From Paraclostridium dentum (lineage in GTDB: Bacteria > Bacillota > Clostridia > Peptostreptococcales > Peptostreptococcaceae), in NCBI RefSeq assembly GCF_012922555.1, contig NZ_WIPK01000002.1, positions 1 through 64,000 on the forward strand: a stretch of DNA of 64,000 bases. Direction: 5' to 3'. Shown one piece after another: positions 25,362 to 33,880 of this stretch. Below the pieces are notes generated by a model. The model searched no databases, had not been told where the DNA came from, and saw only the letters and a list, made by a program, of their open reading frames with translations. Numbering within the stretch: the stretch's first letter is position 1; every line of letters starts with the position of its first letter. Position numbers and translations under genes: made by a program.

Positions 25362-26927
25362 ATGAATAAAATAATTATAGACGGTAGAGACCTTACTATA
25401 GAAGATGTAGTAAATGTATCTCGAAATGGATATAAAGTTGAGTTAGGGGAAGAAGCGTTAAAAAAAGTTAAAATAGCAAGAGATTTAGTTGATAAATTTG
25501 TAGATGAACAAAAGGTTGTGTATGGAATAACTACAGGATTTGGAAAATTTTCAGATGTAACCATATCGAAAGAAGAGACTCATAACTTGCAAAGAAATCT
25601 AATTATAAGTCATGCATGTGGAGTGGGAAAACCTTTTGAAGAAGATATAGTAAGAGCTATAATGCTTCTGAGAATAAATAATTTATCAAAAGGATACTCT
25701 GGCGTAAGGATTGAAACTTTGAATACATTAGTAAATATGCTTAATAATAATGTCTGTCCAGTAATTCCGGAAAAAGGATCACTAGGTGCATCTGGAGACT
25801 TAGCTCCTTTATCACATATGGTACTTACTATGATAGGAGAGGGAGAGGCATTTTATGAAGGTGAAAAAATTACATCAGCAGAAGCTATGAAACTCGCTGG
25901 AGTAGATGTTTTACCAGAGCTATCATCAAAAGAAGGTTTAGCCCTTATAAATGGAACACAAGTTATGACTGCAGTAGGAGCACTTACAACGTATGATGCA
26001 ATGAATTTATTAAAGCTTTCGGATGTTGCATTGTCGTTAACTATGGAATCGTTAAATGGAATTACATGTGCTATGGATGAAAGAGTACATTTGGTAAGAG
26101 CTCATAGAGGTCAAATCAACACTGCAAGAAATATACTAGAAATACTAAATGGAAGTGAGATGACAACAAAACAAGGTGATTTAAGAGTTCAAGATGCATA
26201 TTCGATTAGATGTTCACCTCAAATCCATGGAGCAAGTAAAGATGCAATTGAGTACGTAAAAAATAAAATTAATATAGAAATCAATTCAGTAACAGACAAC
26301 CCAATAATATTCCCAGAACAAGAAGATGTAATATCAGGTGGAAACTTCCATGGACAACCAATGGCTTTAAGTTTTGACTTTTTGGGAATAGCTTTATCAG
26401 AGATAGCTAACATATCAGAAAGAAGACTTGAAAGGTTAGTAAACCCAGCTTTAAGCAATGGCTTACCAGCATTTTTAACTAAAAATGGTGGAGTTAATTC
26501 AGGATTTATGATAGTTCAATATAGTGCAGCATCATTAGTTTCAGAAAATAAAGTATTAGCACATCCAGCTAGTGTAGATTCAATACCATCATCAGCAAAT
26601 CAAGAAGACCATGTTTCTATGGGAACAATAGCAGCTAGAAAAGCAAAAGAAATAATGGAAAATACAAGAAATGTATTAGCTATGGAGTTATTAGCAGCAG
26701 CTCAGGCTATAGATTTAAGAGGTAAGAAAAAATTAGGCGTTGGTACAGATGCCGCATATAACGTTATAAGAAATCATACTAAATTTATAGACGAAGATTT
26801 AGTTATGTATAAAGAAATAAATAAATGTGAAGATATTATCAAAGAAAACTTAGTAGTAGAAGCTGTAGAAAAAGCTTTAAACAATGAACTTTTACTAAAT
26901 GAAGAGGTTGCTTTAAGTGAAATATAA
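25362..26927 (+). CDS. hutH: Histidine ammonia-lyase
   Basis: A 521-residue enzyme that deaminates L-histidine to trans-urocanate, the first step of histidine degradation. The MIO cofactor forms autocatalytically from Ala143-Ser144-Gly145 in GSLGASGDLAPLSHM. YGITTGFGKF, GNFHGQP and SVDSIPSSANQEDHVSMG are further active-site blocks. Length is normal. AGGGGG lies 9 nt before ATG 25362. It leads a five-gene pathway cluster in the order hutH, hutU, ftcD, hutI, fchA. Confidence 0.97.
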   Translation: MNKIIIDGRDLTIEDVVNVSRNGYKVELGEEALKKVKIARDLVDKFVDEQKVVYGITTGFGKFSDVTISKEETHNLQRNLIISHACGVGKPFEEDIVRAIMLLRINNLSKGYSGVRIETLNTLVNMLNNNVCPVIPEKGSLGASGDLAPLSHMVLTMIGEGEAFYEGEKITSAEAMKLAGVDVLPELSSKEGLALINGTQVMTAVGALTTYDAMNLLKLSDVALSLTMESLNGITCAMDERVHLVRAHRGQINTARNILEILNGSEMTTKQGDLRVQDAYSIRCSPQIHGASKDAIEYVKNKINIEINSVTDNPIIFPEQEDVISGGNFHGQPMALSFDFLGIALSEIANISERRLERLVNPALSNGLPAFLTKNGGVNSGFMIVQYSAASLVSENKVLAHPASVDSIPSSANQEDHVSMGTIAARKAKEIMENTRNVLAMELLAAAQAIDLRGKKKLGVGTDAAYNVIRNHTKFIDEDLVMYKEINKCEDIIKENLVVEAVEKALNNELLLNEEVALSEI

Positions 26928-26950
26928 AACTGTATAAGGGAGTAGATATT

Positions 26951-28996
26951 ATGGTTACTTTAGAAAAAGTTATGAATGTTACTAATGAAGAAATTAAAGA
27001 TGCAATGACTATAAAATTGGATTATGTGCCAAGTGAAATACCACAATTTATAGAAGGCATAAGAAGAGCTCCAAAAAGAGAGGCGAAATTATCTCAATCA
27101 GATATAAAATTAGCATTAAATAACGCATTAAGATATATACCAGAAGAATATCATGAAAAATTAGCTCCAGAATTTTTAAATGAATTAATGACTACTGGAA
27201 GAATTTATGGATATAGATTTAGACCAGAAGGTAATATAAAAGCAAAAACAATAGATGAATATAAAGGAAACTGTACTGAAGCTAGAGCATTCCAAGTAAT
27301 GATAGACAACAACTTGGATTTTGATATAGCCTTATATCCATATGAGTTAGTTACTTATGGAGAAACAGGCCAAGTTTTCCAAAACTGGATGCAGTACAAT
27401 TTGATTAAAAAATATTTAGAAGTAATGAACCAAGATCAAACACTAGTAATACAATCAGGGCATCCTGTTGGATTATTTAAATCTAAGCCAGATGCGCCTA
27501 GAGTAATAATAACTAATGGTCTGATGATAGGAATGTTTGATAATCAAGAGGACTGGAAAAGAGCAGCAGCTATAGGTGTATCTAATTATGGGCAAATGAC
27601 AGCTGGAGGATGGATGTATATAGGACCACAAGGTATTGTTCATGGTACTTACTCAACATTATTAAACGCTGGAAGGTTAATACTTGGAATACCAGAAAAA
27701 GATGATTTAGCTGGGAAACTATTTGTAACTTCAGGACTTGGAGGAATGAGTGGAGCTCAAGGAAAAGCTGTAGAAATCGCTGGTGGAGTAGGTATAATAG
27801 CTGAAGTTGATTATTCAAGAATAGAAACTAGATACACTCAAGGTTGGGTAAGTAAAGTTGCTAAAACATGCGAAGAGGCATTTATGTTAGCTAAAGAATG
27901 TATAGATAAAAAAGAAGCTTGTGCAATAGCTTATAATGGTAACATAGTGGATTTATTAGAATATGCAGTAGAAAAAGATATACATATAGATTTATTATCA
28001 GATCAAACATCTTGTCATGCTGTTTATGATGGAGGATATTGTCCTCAAGGTATAACTTTTGAAGAAAGAACAAAACTTTTAGCTAATGATAAAGATAAGT
28101 TTGTACAATTAGTAGATGAAACTCTAAAGGCTCACTTTAAAGTTATTCAAAAACTAACAAATAAAGGAAGTTACTTCTTTGATTATGGAAATAGTTTTAT
28201 GAAAGCTATTTATGATGCTGGATGCCAAGAAATATCTAAAAATGGAGTAGATGAAAAAGATGGATTTATATTCCCATCATATGTTGAAGATATATTAGGA
28301 CCTCAACTATTTGACTACGGATATGGTCCATTTAGATGGGTATGTTTAAGTGGTAAAAAAGAAGATCTAATAAAAACTGATAAAGCAGCTATGGATTGTA
28401 TAGATCCAAATAGAAGATATCAAGATAGAGATAACTGGATATGGATAAGAGATGCTGAGAAAAATGGTTTAGTTGTAGGATCTCAGGCTAGAATACTTTA
28501 CCAAGATGCTATGGGAAGAACTAATATAGCTCTTAAGTTCAATGAAATGGTAAGAAAAGGAGAAATAGGACCTGTTATGCTAGGTAGAGACCATCATGAT
28601 GTGTCAGGAACAGATTCTCCATTTAGAGAAACATCTAATATAAAAGATGGAAGTAATATAATGGCTGATATGGCTACTCATTGCTTTGCGGGTAATGCAG
28701 CTAGAGGAATGAGTTTAATAGCTCTACATAATGGTGGTGGAGTAGGAATAGGAAAATCTATAAATGGTGGATTTGGAATGGTTCTTGATGGATCTCATAG
28801 AGTAGATGAAATATTAAGAACAGCTATGCCTTGGGATGTTATGGGAGGAGTTGCTAGACGTGCTTGGGCTAGAAATGAAAATTCTATAACAACAGTTATG
28901 GAATACAACAAAATGTGTTATGGTCAAGACCATATAACACTACCATATATAGTAGATGAAGATTTAATAAATCAAGTTATAGAGGCAAGTAAATAA
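26951..28996 (+). CDS. hutU: Urocanate hydratase
   Basis: A 681-residue NAD+-dependent urocanase that converts urocanate to imidazolone propionate. Characteristic pieces are SGHPVGLFKS, NYGQMTAGGWMYIGPQG, VTSGLGGMSGAQGKA, DQTSCHAVYDGGYCP and the late FAGNAARGMSLIALHNGGGVG (adjacent motifs). Typical bacterial HutU has about 555 residues. This one is about 125 longer and resembles the long form known from some Firmicutes and eukaryotes. It starts 23 nt after hutH behind AAGGGAG, in the same transcript. Confidence 0.96.
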   Translation: MVTLEKVMNVTNEEIKDAMTIKLDYVPSEIPQFIEGIRRAPKREAKLSQSDIKLALNNALRYIPEEYHEKLAPEFLNELMTTGRIYGYRFRPEGNIKAKTIDEYKGNCTEARAFQVMIDNNLDFDIALYPYELVTYGETGQVFQNWMQYNLIKKYLEVMNQDQTLVIQSGHPVGLFKSKPDAPRVIITNGLMIGMFDNQEDWKRAAAIGVSNYGQMTAGGWMYIGPQGIVHGTYSTLLNAGRLILGIPEKDDLAGKLFVTSGLGGMSGAQGKAVEIAGGVGIIAEVDYSRIETRYTQGWVSKVAKTCEEAFMLAKECIDKKEACAIAYNGNIVDLLEYAVEKDIHIDLLSDQTSCHAVYDGGYCPQGITFEERTKLLANDKDKFVQLVDETLKAHFKVIQKLTNKGSYFFDYGNSFMKAIYDAGCQEISKNGVDEKDGFIFPSYVEDILGPQLFDYGYGPFRWVCLSGKKEDLIKTDKAAMDCIDPNRRYQDRDNWIWIRDAEKNGLVVGSQARILYQDAMGRTNIALKFNEMVRKGEIGPVMLGRDHHDVSGTDSPFRETSNIKDGSNIMADMATHCFAGNAARGMSLIALHNGGGVGIGKSINGGFGMVLDGSHRVDEILRTAMPWDVMGGVARRAWARNENSITTVMEYNKMCYGQDHITLPYIVDEDLINQVIEASK

Positions 28997-29004
28997 TAAG
29001 GTTA

Positions 29005-29053
29005 AAATTTTAAGTTACTGAGCTTATTGCGCTAGCGTAGTAACTTAAAATTT
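29005..29053. repeat. 15-bp inverted repeat between hutU and ftcD
   Basis: AAATTTTAAGTTACT (29005-29019) is the exact reverse complement of 29039-29053, with a 19-nt loop containing GCGCTAGCG, unusually CG-rich here. It lies in the largest gap inside the hut cluster (103 nt). No T-run follows, so it is more likely an mRNA processing or stabilising stem, or a protein site, than a terminator. Confidence 0.7.
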
Positions 29054-29099
29054 ATATATAACATAACTATTAAAATTAGAATATAGGGGGAGAATTAAT

Positions 29100-29993
29100 A
29101 TGGCTATAGTGCAATGTGTACCTAATTTTAGTGAAGGTAGGGATTTAGAAAAAATTGAAAAAATAGTATCACCACTTAGAGGAAAAGAGGGAGTTAAGCT
29201 TTTAAACTATGAAGCAGATAAGGATTATAATAGAGTAGTAGTTACTGTTATAGGTGAGCCTAAGGCAGTTAAAAACGCAGTGTTAGAGGCTATAGGGGTA
29301 GCTAAAGATTTAATAGATATGAATACTCATAAAGGACAACACTCTAGATTTGGAGCTACAGATGTTTGCCCATTTATACCTATAAAGGGCATGACAATGG
29401 ATGAAGCTGTAGAGCTTGCAAAAGAGTTAGGTGAAGATGTTGCAAAATTATATAATATACCAGTATTTTTATATGAATGTGCAGCTTCAAAACCTGAAAG
29501 AGAAAATCTAGCTAAGGTAAGAAAAGGAGAGTATGAAGGATTAGATGCTAAATTTGAAGACCCTAATTGGGCACCTGATTTTGGACAAGCTAAAAAGCAT
29601 CCTAATGCAGGTGCTATAGCTATAGGAGCTAGAAAACCTTTGATAGCTTATAATATAAACTTGGATACTCCAAATATAGATATAGCATCAAGCATAGCAA
29701 AAACTATAAGACACTCAAGTGGAGGATATAAATTTATAAAAGCTGGTCCTGTAGAGATTCCAGAAAGAGGAATAACTCAGGTTACTATGAATTTAACTGA
29801 TTATTCAAAAACTGCTATGTATAGAGCTTTTGAAGCTGTGAAAATGGAAGCGAAAAGATATGGAGTTAATGTAATGGGAAGCGAAATAGTAGGGCTTTGT
29901 CCTATGGAAGCTTTAGTTGATTGTGCTTCTTATTATTTAGGACTTGAAAATTTCTCTTTAGATAAAGTTCTAGAGACTAGTTTAATGGAGTAG
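29100..29993 (+). CDS. ftcD: Glutamate formimidoyltransferase
   Basis: A 297-residue enzyme that moves the formimino group from N-formimino-L-glutamate to tetrahydrofolate, releasing glutamate. MAIVQCVPNFSEGRD, DMNTHKGQHSRFGATDVCPF (adjacent) and GAIAIGARKPLIAYN are family signatures. It corresponds to the N-terminal transferase domain of mammalian FTCD only; the cyclodeaminase is a separate gene (31320-31973). AGGGGGAG precedes ATG. Confidence 0.96.
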   Translation: MAIVQCVPNFSEGRDLEKIEKIVSPLRGKEGVKLLNYEADKDYNRVVVTVIGEPKAVKNAVLEAIGVAKDLIDMNTHKGQHSRFGATDVCPFIPIKGMTMDEAVELAKELGEDVAKLYNIPVFLYECAASKPERENLAKVRKGEYEGLDAKFEDPNWAPDFGQAKKHPNAGAIAIGARKPLIAYNINLDTPNIDIASSIAKTIRHSSGGYKFIKAGPVEIPERGITQVTMNLTDYSKTAMYRAFEAVKMEAKRYGVNVMGSEIVGLCPMEALVDCASYYLGLENFSLDKVLETSLME

Positions 29994-29998
29994 AATAT

Positions 29999-31285
29999 AT
30001 GGTTGCTGATCTAATTATTAAAAATATAGGAAAACTAGCTACTATGAAAGGTGATGCACCTTTTATAGGAAAAGCGATGAATGATATAGAAATAATAGAA
30101 AATGCATATGTTGCAATAAAAGATGGTAGATTTTGCGATATAGGAGTAGATTATGGTTATAAACATCTAATAAATCAAAACACAGAAATTAAAGATGCAG
30201 AAGGAAAATTGGTAACTCCAGGGCTTATAGATGCACATACACATCTAGTTCATGGAGGAAGTAGAGAGAATGAATTTGCAAAAAAACTTGCAGGAGTGCC
30301 TTACTTAGAAATATTAAAAAGTGGAGGAGGAATATTAAGTACAGTCAAAAGTACTAAAAGTTCTACGTTTAAAGAGTTATATGAAAAAGCATATAAAAGT
30401 TTAGATAGAATGTTAGAATTTGGAGTAACAACAGTAGAAGCAAAAAGTGGATATGGATTAGAAATAGATACAGAAATAAAACAATTAGAGGTAGCTAAAG
30501 CTTTAAGCGAAAAACACCCTATAGATTTAGTTAGTACTTTTTTGGGTGCTCACGCGATTCCTGTTGAATATAAAGAAAATCCGAATGAATTTGTAGATAT
30601 TTTGATAAATGAGATGATGCCAAAGGTTAAGGATCTTGATTTAGCTGAATTTTGTGATGTATTTTGTGAGGATGCAGTATTTGATATAAAACAGACTAGA
30701 AAAATATTTAAAAGAGCAAAAGAACTAGGGTACAAGTTAAAAATACACGCGGATGAAATAGTTTCTTTAGGTGGAGCTGAGCTTTCAGCTGAAATGGGAT
30801 GTATATCGGCTGATCACTTAATGGCAGCTAGTGATAATGGGATAATGGCGATGGCTGATAAAGGTGTTATTGCCAATATTCTTCCAGGAACATCTTTTAA
30901 CCTAAATAAAAACTACGCTGATGCTAGAAAAATGATAAACTCTGGAGTTGCAGTGTCTTTATCTAGCGATTATAATCCAGGAAGTTGTCCAAGTGAAAAT
31001 CTTCAGTTTGTAATGCAGTTAGGTTGTCTAGGGCTTAAAATGACTCCTTATGAAGTTTTAAGTGGTGTTACAATAAATGCTGCATGTGCAATAGATAGAG
31101 ATAGTGAAATTGGATCCATTGAAATAGGAAAAAAAGCTGACTTAGTAATATTTGACGCTCCAAATGTGGAGTACTTAATGTATCATTTTGGTATAAATCA
31201 CACACATTGTGTATATAAAAATGGAGAGCTTGTTGTAAATAATAAACAAATACTAAAAAAAGAAACTGAGAGTATTTTAAGTTAG
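29999..31285 (+). CDS. hutI: Imidazolonepropionase
   Basis: A 428-residue amidohydrolase that opens the imidazolone ring to give N-formimino-L-glutamate. Metal motifs are LVTPGLIDAHTHLVHGGSRE, STFLGAHAIP, LKIHADEI and VSLSSDYNPGSCPSENLQF (adjacent motifs). The full length is present. It begins only 5 nt after the ftcD stop, with GGAG inside the ftcD end, so translation is probably coupled. Confidence 0.97.
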   Translation: MVADLIIKNIGKLATMKGDAPFIGKAMNDIEIIENAYVAIKDGRFCDIGVDYGYKHLINQNTEIKDAEGKLVTPGLIDAHTHLVHGGSRENEFAKKLAGVPYLEILKSGGGILSTVKSTKSSTFKELYEKAYKSLDRMLEFGVTTVEAKSGYGLEIDTEIKQLEVAKALSEKHPIDLVSTFLGAHAIPVEYKENPNEFVDILINEMMPKVKDLDLAEFCDVFCEDAVFDIKQTRKIFKRAKELGYKLKIHADEIVSLGGAELSAEMGCISADHLMAASDNGIMAMADKGVIANILPGTSFNLNKNYADARKMINSGVAVSLSSDYNPGSCPSENLQFVMQLGCLGLKMTPYEVLSGVTINAACAIDRDSEIGSIEIGKKADLVIFDAPNVEYLMYHFGINHTHCVYKNGELVVNNKQILKKETESILS

Positions 31286-31319
31286 TTATTATTAAAAATC
31301 TTTAAGGGAGGATTTTAAT

Positions 31320-31973
31320 ATGAAATTAGTTGAAATGACAGTAGAAGACTTTTCAAAAGAAGTAGATTCAAACTCTCCTGCACCAGGGGGAGGGTCAGTT
31401 TCAGCTCTAGCATCAAATATAGGTGTAAGCTTAGCTAGAATGATGGCCAACTTGAGTTTTGGAAAGAAAAAATATGAGAGCTTGGATGAAGATATACGAA
31501 AAGAATTTACAGAAAGATTTAATAAATTAGGAGATATAAGAGAAGAATTATTAATATTAGTAGATAAAGATACTGAATCATTTGATGCATATATGAAAGC
31601 ATTAAAAATGCCTAAAGAAACAGATGAAGAAAAAATTGTTAGAAAAGAAGCTATAAAATGTGCAACTGAATTTTCTATAGAGGTGCCTTTTAAAACAGCA
31701 TCTATATCTTTAGAATCTTTAAAACTATTAAGTTTTATGGCTAAGTATGGAAATCAAAATGCAATTACGGATATAGGTGTAGGAACTCTTCTTATATACA
31801 CAGGTATAGAAGGGGCTATACTTAATGTTAAAGTGAATTTACTTGGATTAGATGATGAGTCTATGGTAAATGAATATACTAAAGATTGTAATACTATATT
31901 AAATAAAGCTTGTGAGATTAAAGATGAGATACTTGGAAATATACATAATGATCTAAATCCAATTAAAGCGTAA
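31320..31973 (+). CDS. fchA: Formimidoyltetrahydrofolate cyclodeaminase
   Basis: A 217-residue enzyme that converts 5-formimino-THF to 5,10-methenyl-THF plus ammonia. It has SPAPGGGSVSALASNIGVSL near the N-terminus and an all-helical body (KCATEFSIEVPFKTASISLE, adjacent), like the C-terminal domain of mammalian FTCD. As last gene of the cluster it returns the one-carbon unit to the folate pool, so histidine yields glutamate, two ammonia and a C1 unit. GGGAGG precedes ATG by 7 nt. Confidence 0.95.
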   Translation: MKLVEMTVEDFSKEVDSNSPAPGGGSVSALASNIGVSLARMMANLSFGKKKYESLDEDIRKEFTERFNKLGDIREELLILVDKDTESFDAYMKALKMPKETDEEKIVRKEAIKCATEFSIEVPFKTASISLESLKLLSFMAKYGNQNAITDIGVGTLLIYTGIEGAILNVKVNLLGLDDESMVNEYTKDCNTILNKACEIKDEILGNIHNDLNPIKA

Positions 31974-32005
31974 AAAAATGTAACCTATATAGGTTACATT
32001 TTTTA
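31974..32005. terminator. Bidirectional terminator after the hut cluster
   Basis: ATGTAACCTA with its complement forms a palindromic stem flanked by A6 and T6, between converging genes. Confidence 0.88.
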
Positions 32006-32014
32006 TTTATATAT

Positions 32015-32482
32015 TTATTCATCTTGTTTTTTTACTTTTTTTACAACCTTTTTAACTTTTTTACTTGGAGTGCTTTCTTCAGTTGTTTTTTCAGATTTAC
32101 CAGACTTACCAGATTTAGTTTTTTTCTTGCTATCAGATTTGTTTGAATTAGAATTCTTAGAGTTTTTAGAATCTTTACTTGGTTGATCTGAAGACTTAGA
32201 CTTTTTAGCTTTTTTACTACTTATCTTATCTTTAGCTTCAGCAGCAGAAATTTTAGTCATTATACTATCTATTTTCTTTCTTTGATTTTCATCTAAAAAA
32301 GTTTTAAACTTTTCAACAACTTCTTCTTTTCCTTGAAGTGTTTTTCCTATTTTAACAAGTTCATCCATAAGTTCATCTTCTGATTTATCTTTATAGCCAT
32401 CTGCTATTTCTTCGATTTTGCCTTTATCAATATTTTTTTCCTTTGCGAATTTTTCCATTGCTTCTTTATCTATTTTTTTCAT
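32015..32482 (-). CDS. Lys/Ser-rich protein of unknown function (155 aa)
   Basis: I do not recognise a family. The N-terminal half (about 1-85) is a charged helical region (EKFAKEKNIDKGKIEEIADG, then EELVKIGKTL-like). From about residue 90 to the end it is a low-complexity Lys/Ser tail (SSKKAKKSKSS, KTKSGKSGKSEK, KKVKKVVKKVKKQDE), strongly basic and probably disordered. Such tails bind nucleic acid or acidic surfaces; this is inference. No signal peptide. AGAGGTGC precedes ATG 32482. It is divergent from the acidic protein at 32687 across about 200 nt. Confidence 0.65.
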   Translation of the reverse strand: MKKIDKEAMEKFAKEKNIDKGKIEEIADGYKDKSEDELMDELVKIGKTLQGKEEVVEKFKTFLDENQRKKIDSIMTKISAAEAKDKISSKKAKKSKSSDQPSKDSKNSKNSNSNKSDSKKKTKSGKSGKSEKTTEESTPSKKVKKVVKKVKKQDE

Positions 32483-32686
32483 AAAAGCACCTCTTTCAAT
32501 AATATATATTTGATTATGTTCATATTATTTATATATAGAAGTATCTAATAAATTATGATTAATAATATGAAAAAATAAAAAATACCTATAAATAATATAT
32601 ATGCGAATTTATAAAAAAAGTAACAATAATAGTAAATAAAACATAGTTTATATATTAGGAGTAGTATATAGTAAGGGGTGACAAAG

Positions 32687-33571
32687 GTGAACAGTTTACT
32701 ATTTATATTAGGGATGATAGCTTTAAGTAATGGAAATATATCATTATTAGACAATAAAACTGGTAGTTTAGATATAAATCAAGAAATGGGAAGTATGAGG
32801 TCAAAATTAAATAAGAAAAATAATAAAATTAAGTTGAAAAACAAATTTAGACCAAAAAATATCGAAGATGAAGAAATTGATATAGAAGAAGATGAAGACG
32901 AGTTTGTTGATGAATCTGAGTATATCGACCCAGTATCTAGTTTTAACATAAATGATCTTGATAAAGGAATGAAAATGTTAGAATTAAGTGATGATGATTT
33001 AGATAGAGGTTTAGAAATAATAACCAGAACTAAAAAGTATATGGATAAAGATGAACGAAAAGTATTAATAAAAATAGAGAGCGTTTTAGATTTAGTAAGA
33101 GGCATAAAAAAACTTAGTAGTGTTGATTTGGTAGATAACGAAGATGAATCAGATTTTTTTAGAAGCATGGAAGAAGAAGATAAAAAAAATATGATGATTA
33201 AAGAGATAATAGAGGTTTTTCCGGAGAGCAAAAAAGAATCTGTTGAGAGAGCGATAGACATGAAAAAGAAAATTGAACTATTTGCAGAACTGTTCTTGCC
33301 TGATGATATAGGAGAAGAAAATAGTTCTGGATTTAGTTTAAGTTCATTGGCTAGTATAAATAATATAGGAAGTTTAAATAACTTGAAGCTTTTAGGTAAT
33401 CTTTTAAGAAGTGATAATAAACAGAGCAATTATACAAAAAATAATAAATATGATCATGTAAATAAAGAAGAAAATGAGGAAGAAAATGATTTTGAAGATA
33501 TGTTAGATGAAGATGAAAACTATGAAACAGATGACTATATAGACTATGATTATGTAAGGATAGATAAATAA
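32687..33571 (+). CDS. Acidic protein of unknown function (294 aa)
   Basis: No family is recognised. A short hydrophobic N-terminus (NSLLFILGMIALSNG) is followed by a basic patch and an acidic low-complexity run (EDEEIDIEEDEDEFVDESEY, residues near 60-80). A helical middle (LDKGMKMLELSDDDLDRGLE, LIKIESVLDLVRGIKKL) and a second Glu/Asp-rich tail follow. GTG 32687 has AAGGGGTG 6 nt upstream; GTG 32678 lies inside that site. Its charge is opposite to the divergent basic neighbour. 6S RNA follows about 90 nt downstream. A sporulation role is possible from context only. Confidence 0.65.
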   Translation: MNSLLFILGMIALSNGNISLLDNKTGSLDINQEMGSMRSKLNKKNNKIKLKNKFRPKNIEDEEIDIEEDEDEFVDESEYIDPVSSFNINDLDKGMKMLELSDDDLDRGLEIITRTKKYMDKDERKVLIKIESVLDLVRGIKKLSSVDLVDNEDESDFFRSMEEEDKKNMMIKEIIEVFPESKKESVERAIDMKKKIELFAELFLPDDIGEENSSGFSLSSLASINNIGSLNNLKLLGNLLRSDNKQSNYTKNNKYDHVNKEENEEENDFEDMLDEDENYETDDYIDYDYVRIDK

Positions 33572-33618
33572 AAGTAGAAAAAGAACGAAAAATTTATAAA
33601 TTTGCTAATTAAAAATGC

Positions 33619-33647
33619 TTTCAAAAATTTGAAATTTATTATATAAT
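33619..33647 (+). promoter_or_regulatory. Promoter of 6S RNA
   Basis: TTTCAA (33619-33624), 17 nt, TATAAT (33642-33647). The first paired base of the RNA lies about 13 nt downstream, close to the expected start. Confidence 0.65.
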
Positions 33648-33654
33648 AAAAATA

Positions 33655-33840
33655 TGAAATCCTGGAGCATGCGACAGTGCCTATTTAAATTCAACCGACA
33701 AAGTTTGAACGGGAGTATGAGTTTAGTGGTGGATAAAATGCCCCTTCATAATTATGGGGGACTTTAAAAACTGCTAGTAGTACACCCACCTGGGAGATTC
33801 TCGGGTATGAATTTAGAGGGCCATCGGTGTTCTGGGGTAA
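33655..33840 (+). ncRNA. ssrS: 6S RNA
   Basis: About 180 nt of structured, relatively GC-rich sequence. The ends pair over 10 bp (33660-33669 with 33828-33837, allowing G-U). The centre has a long helix interrupted where GTGGATAAAATGCCCC faces GGGGGACTTTAAAAACTGC (the promoter-mimicking bubble), and CACCCACCTGGGAG with CTCGGGTATG lies on the 3' side, as in clostridial 6S RNAs I remember. 6S RNA binds and sequesters sigma-A RNA polymerase in stationary phase. It has its own promoter and terminator. Ends are approximate. Confidence 0.8.
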
Positions 33841-33875
33841 AAAAAGTATTGTGATTTTCACAATACTTTTTTTAT
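33839..33875. terminator. Terminator of 6S RNA, shared with the converging gene
   Basis: GTATTGTG/CACAATAC stem with an ATTTT-type loop, A7 before and T7 after; it works in both directions. Confidence 0.88.
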
Positions 33876-33880
33876 TACTA

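Noticed and set aside
32779-33429. A 216-codon minus-strand frame opposite the acidic protein gene
   Set aside because: It is the antisense of a Glu/Asp-rich gene, which yields Ser/Leu/Phe-rich translation. No ribosome binding site or recognisable motif, and the plus-strand frame has a good start.
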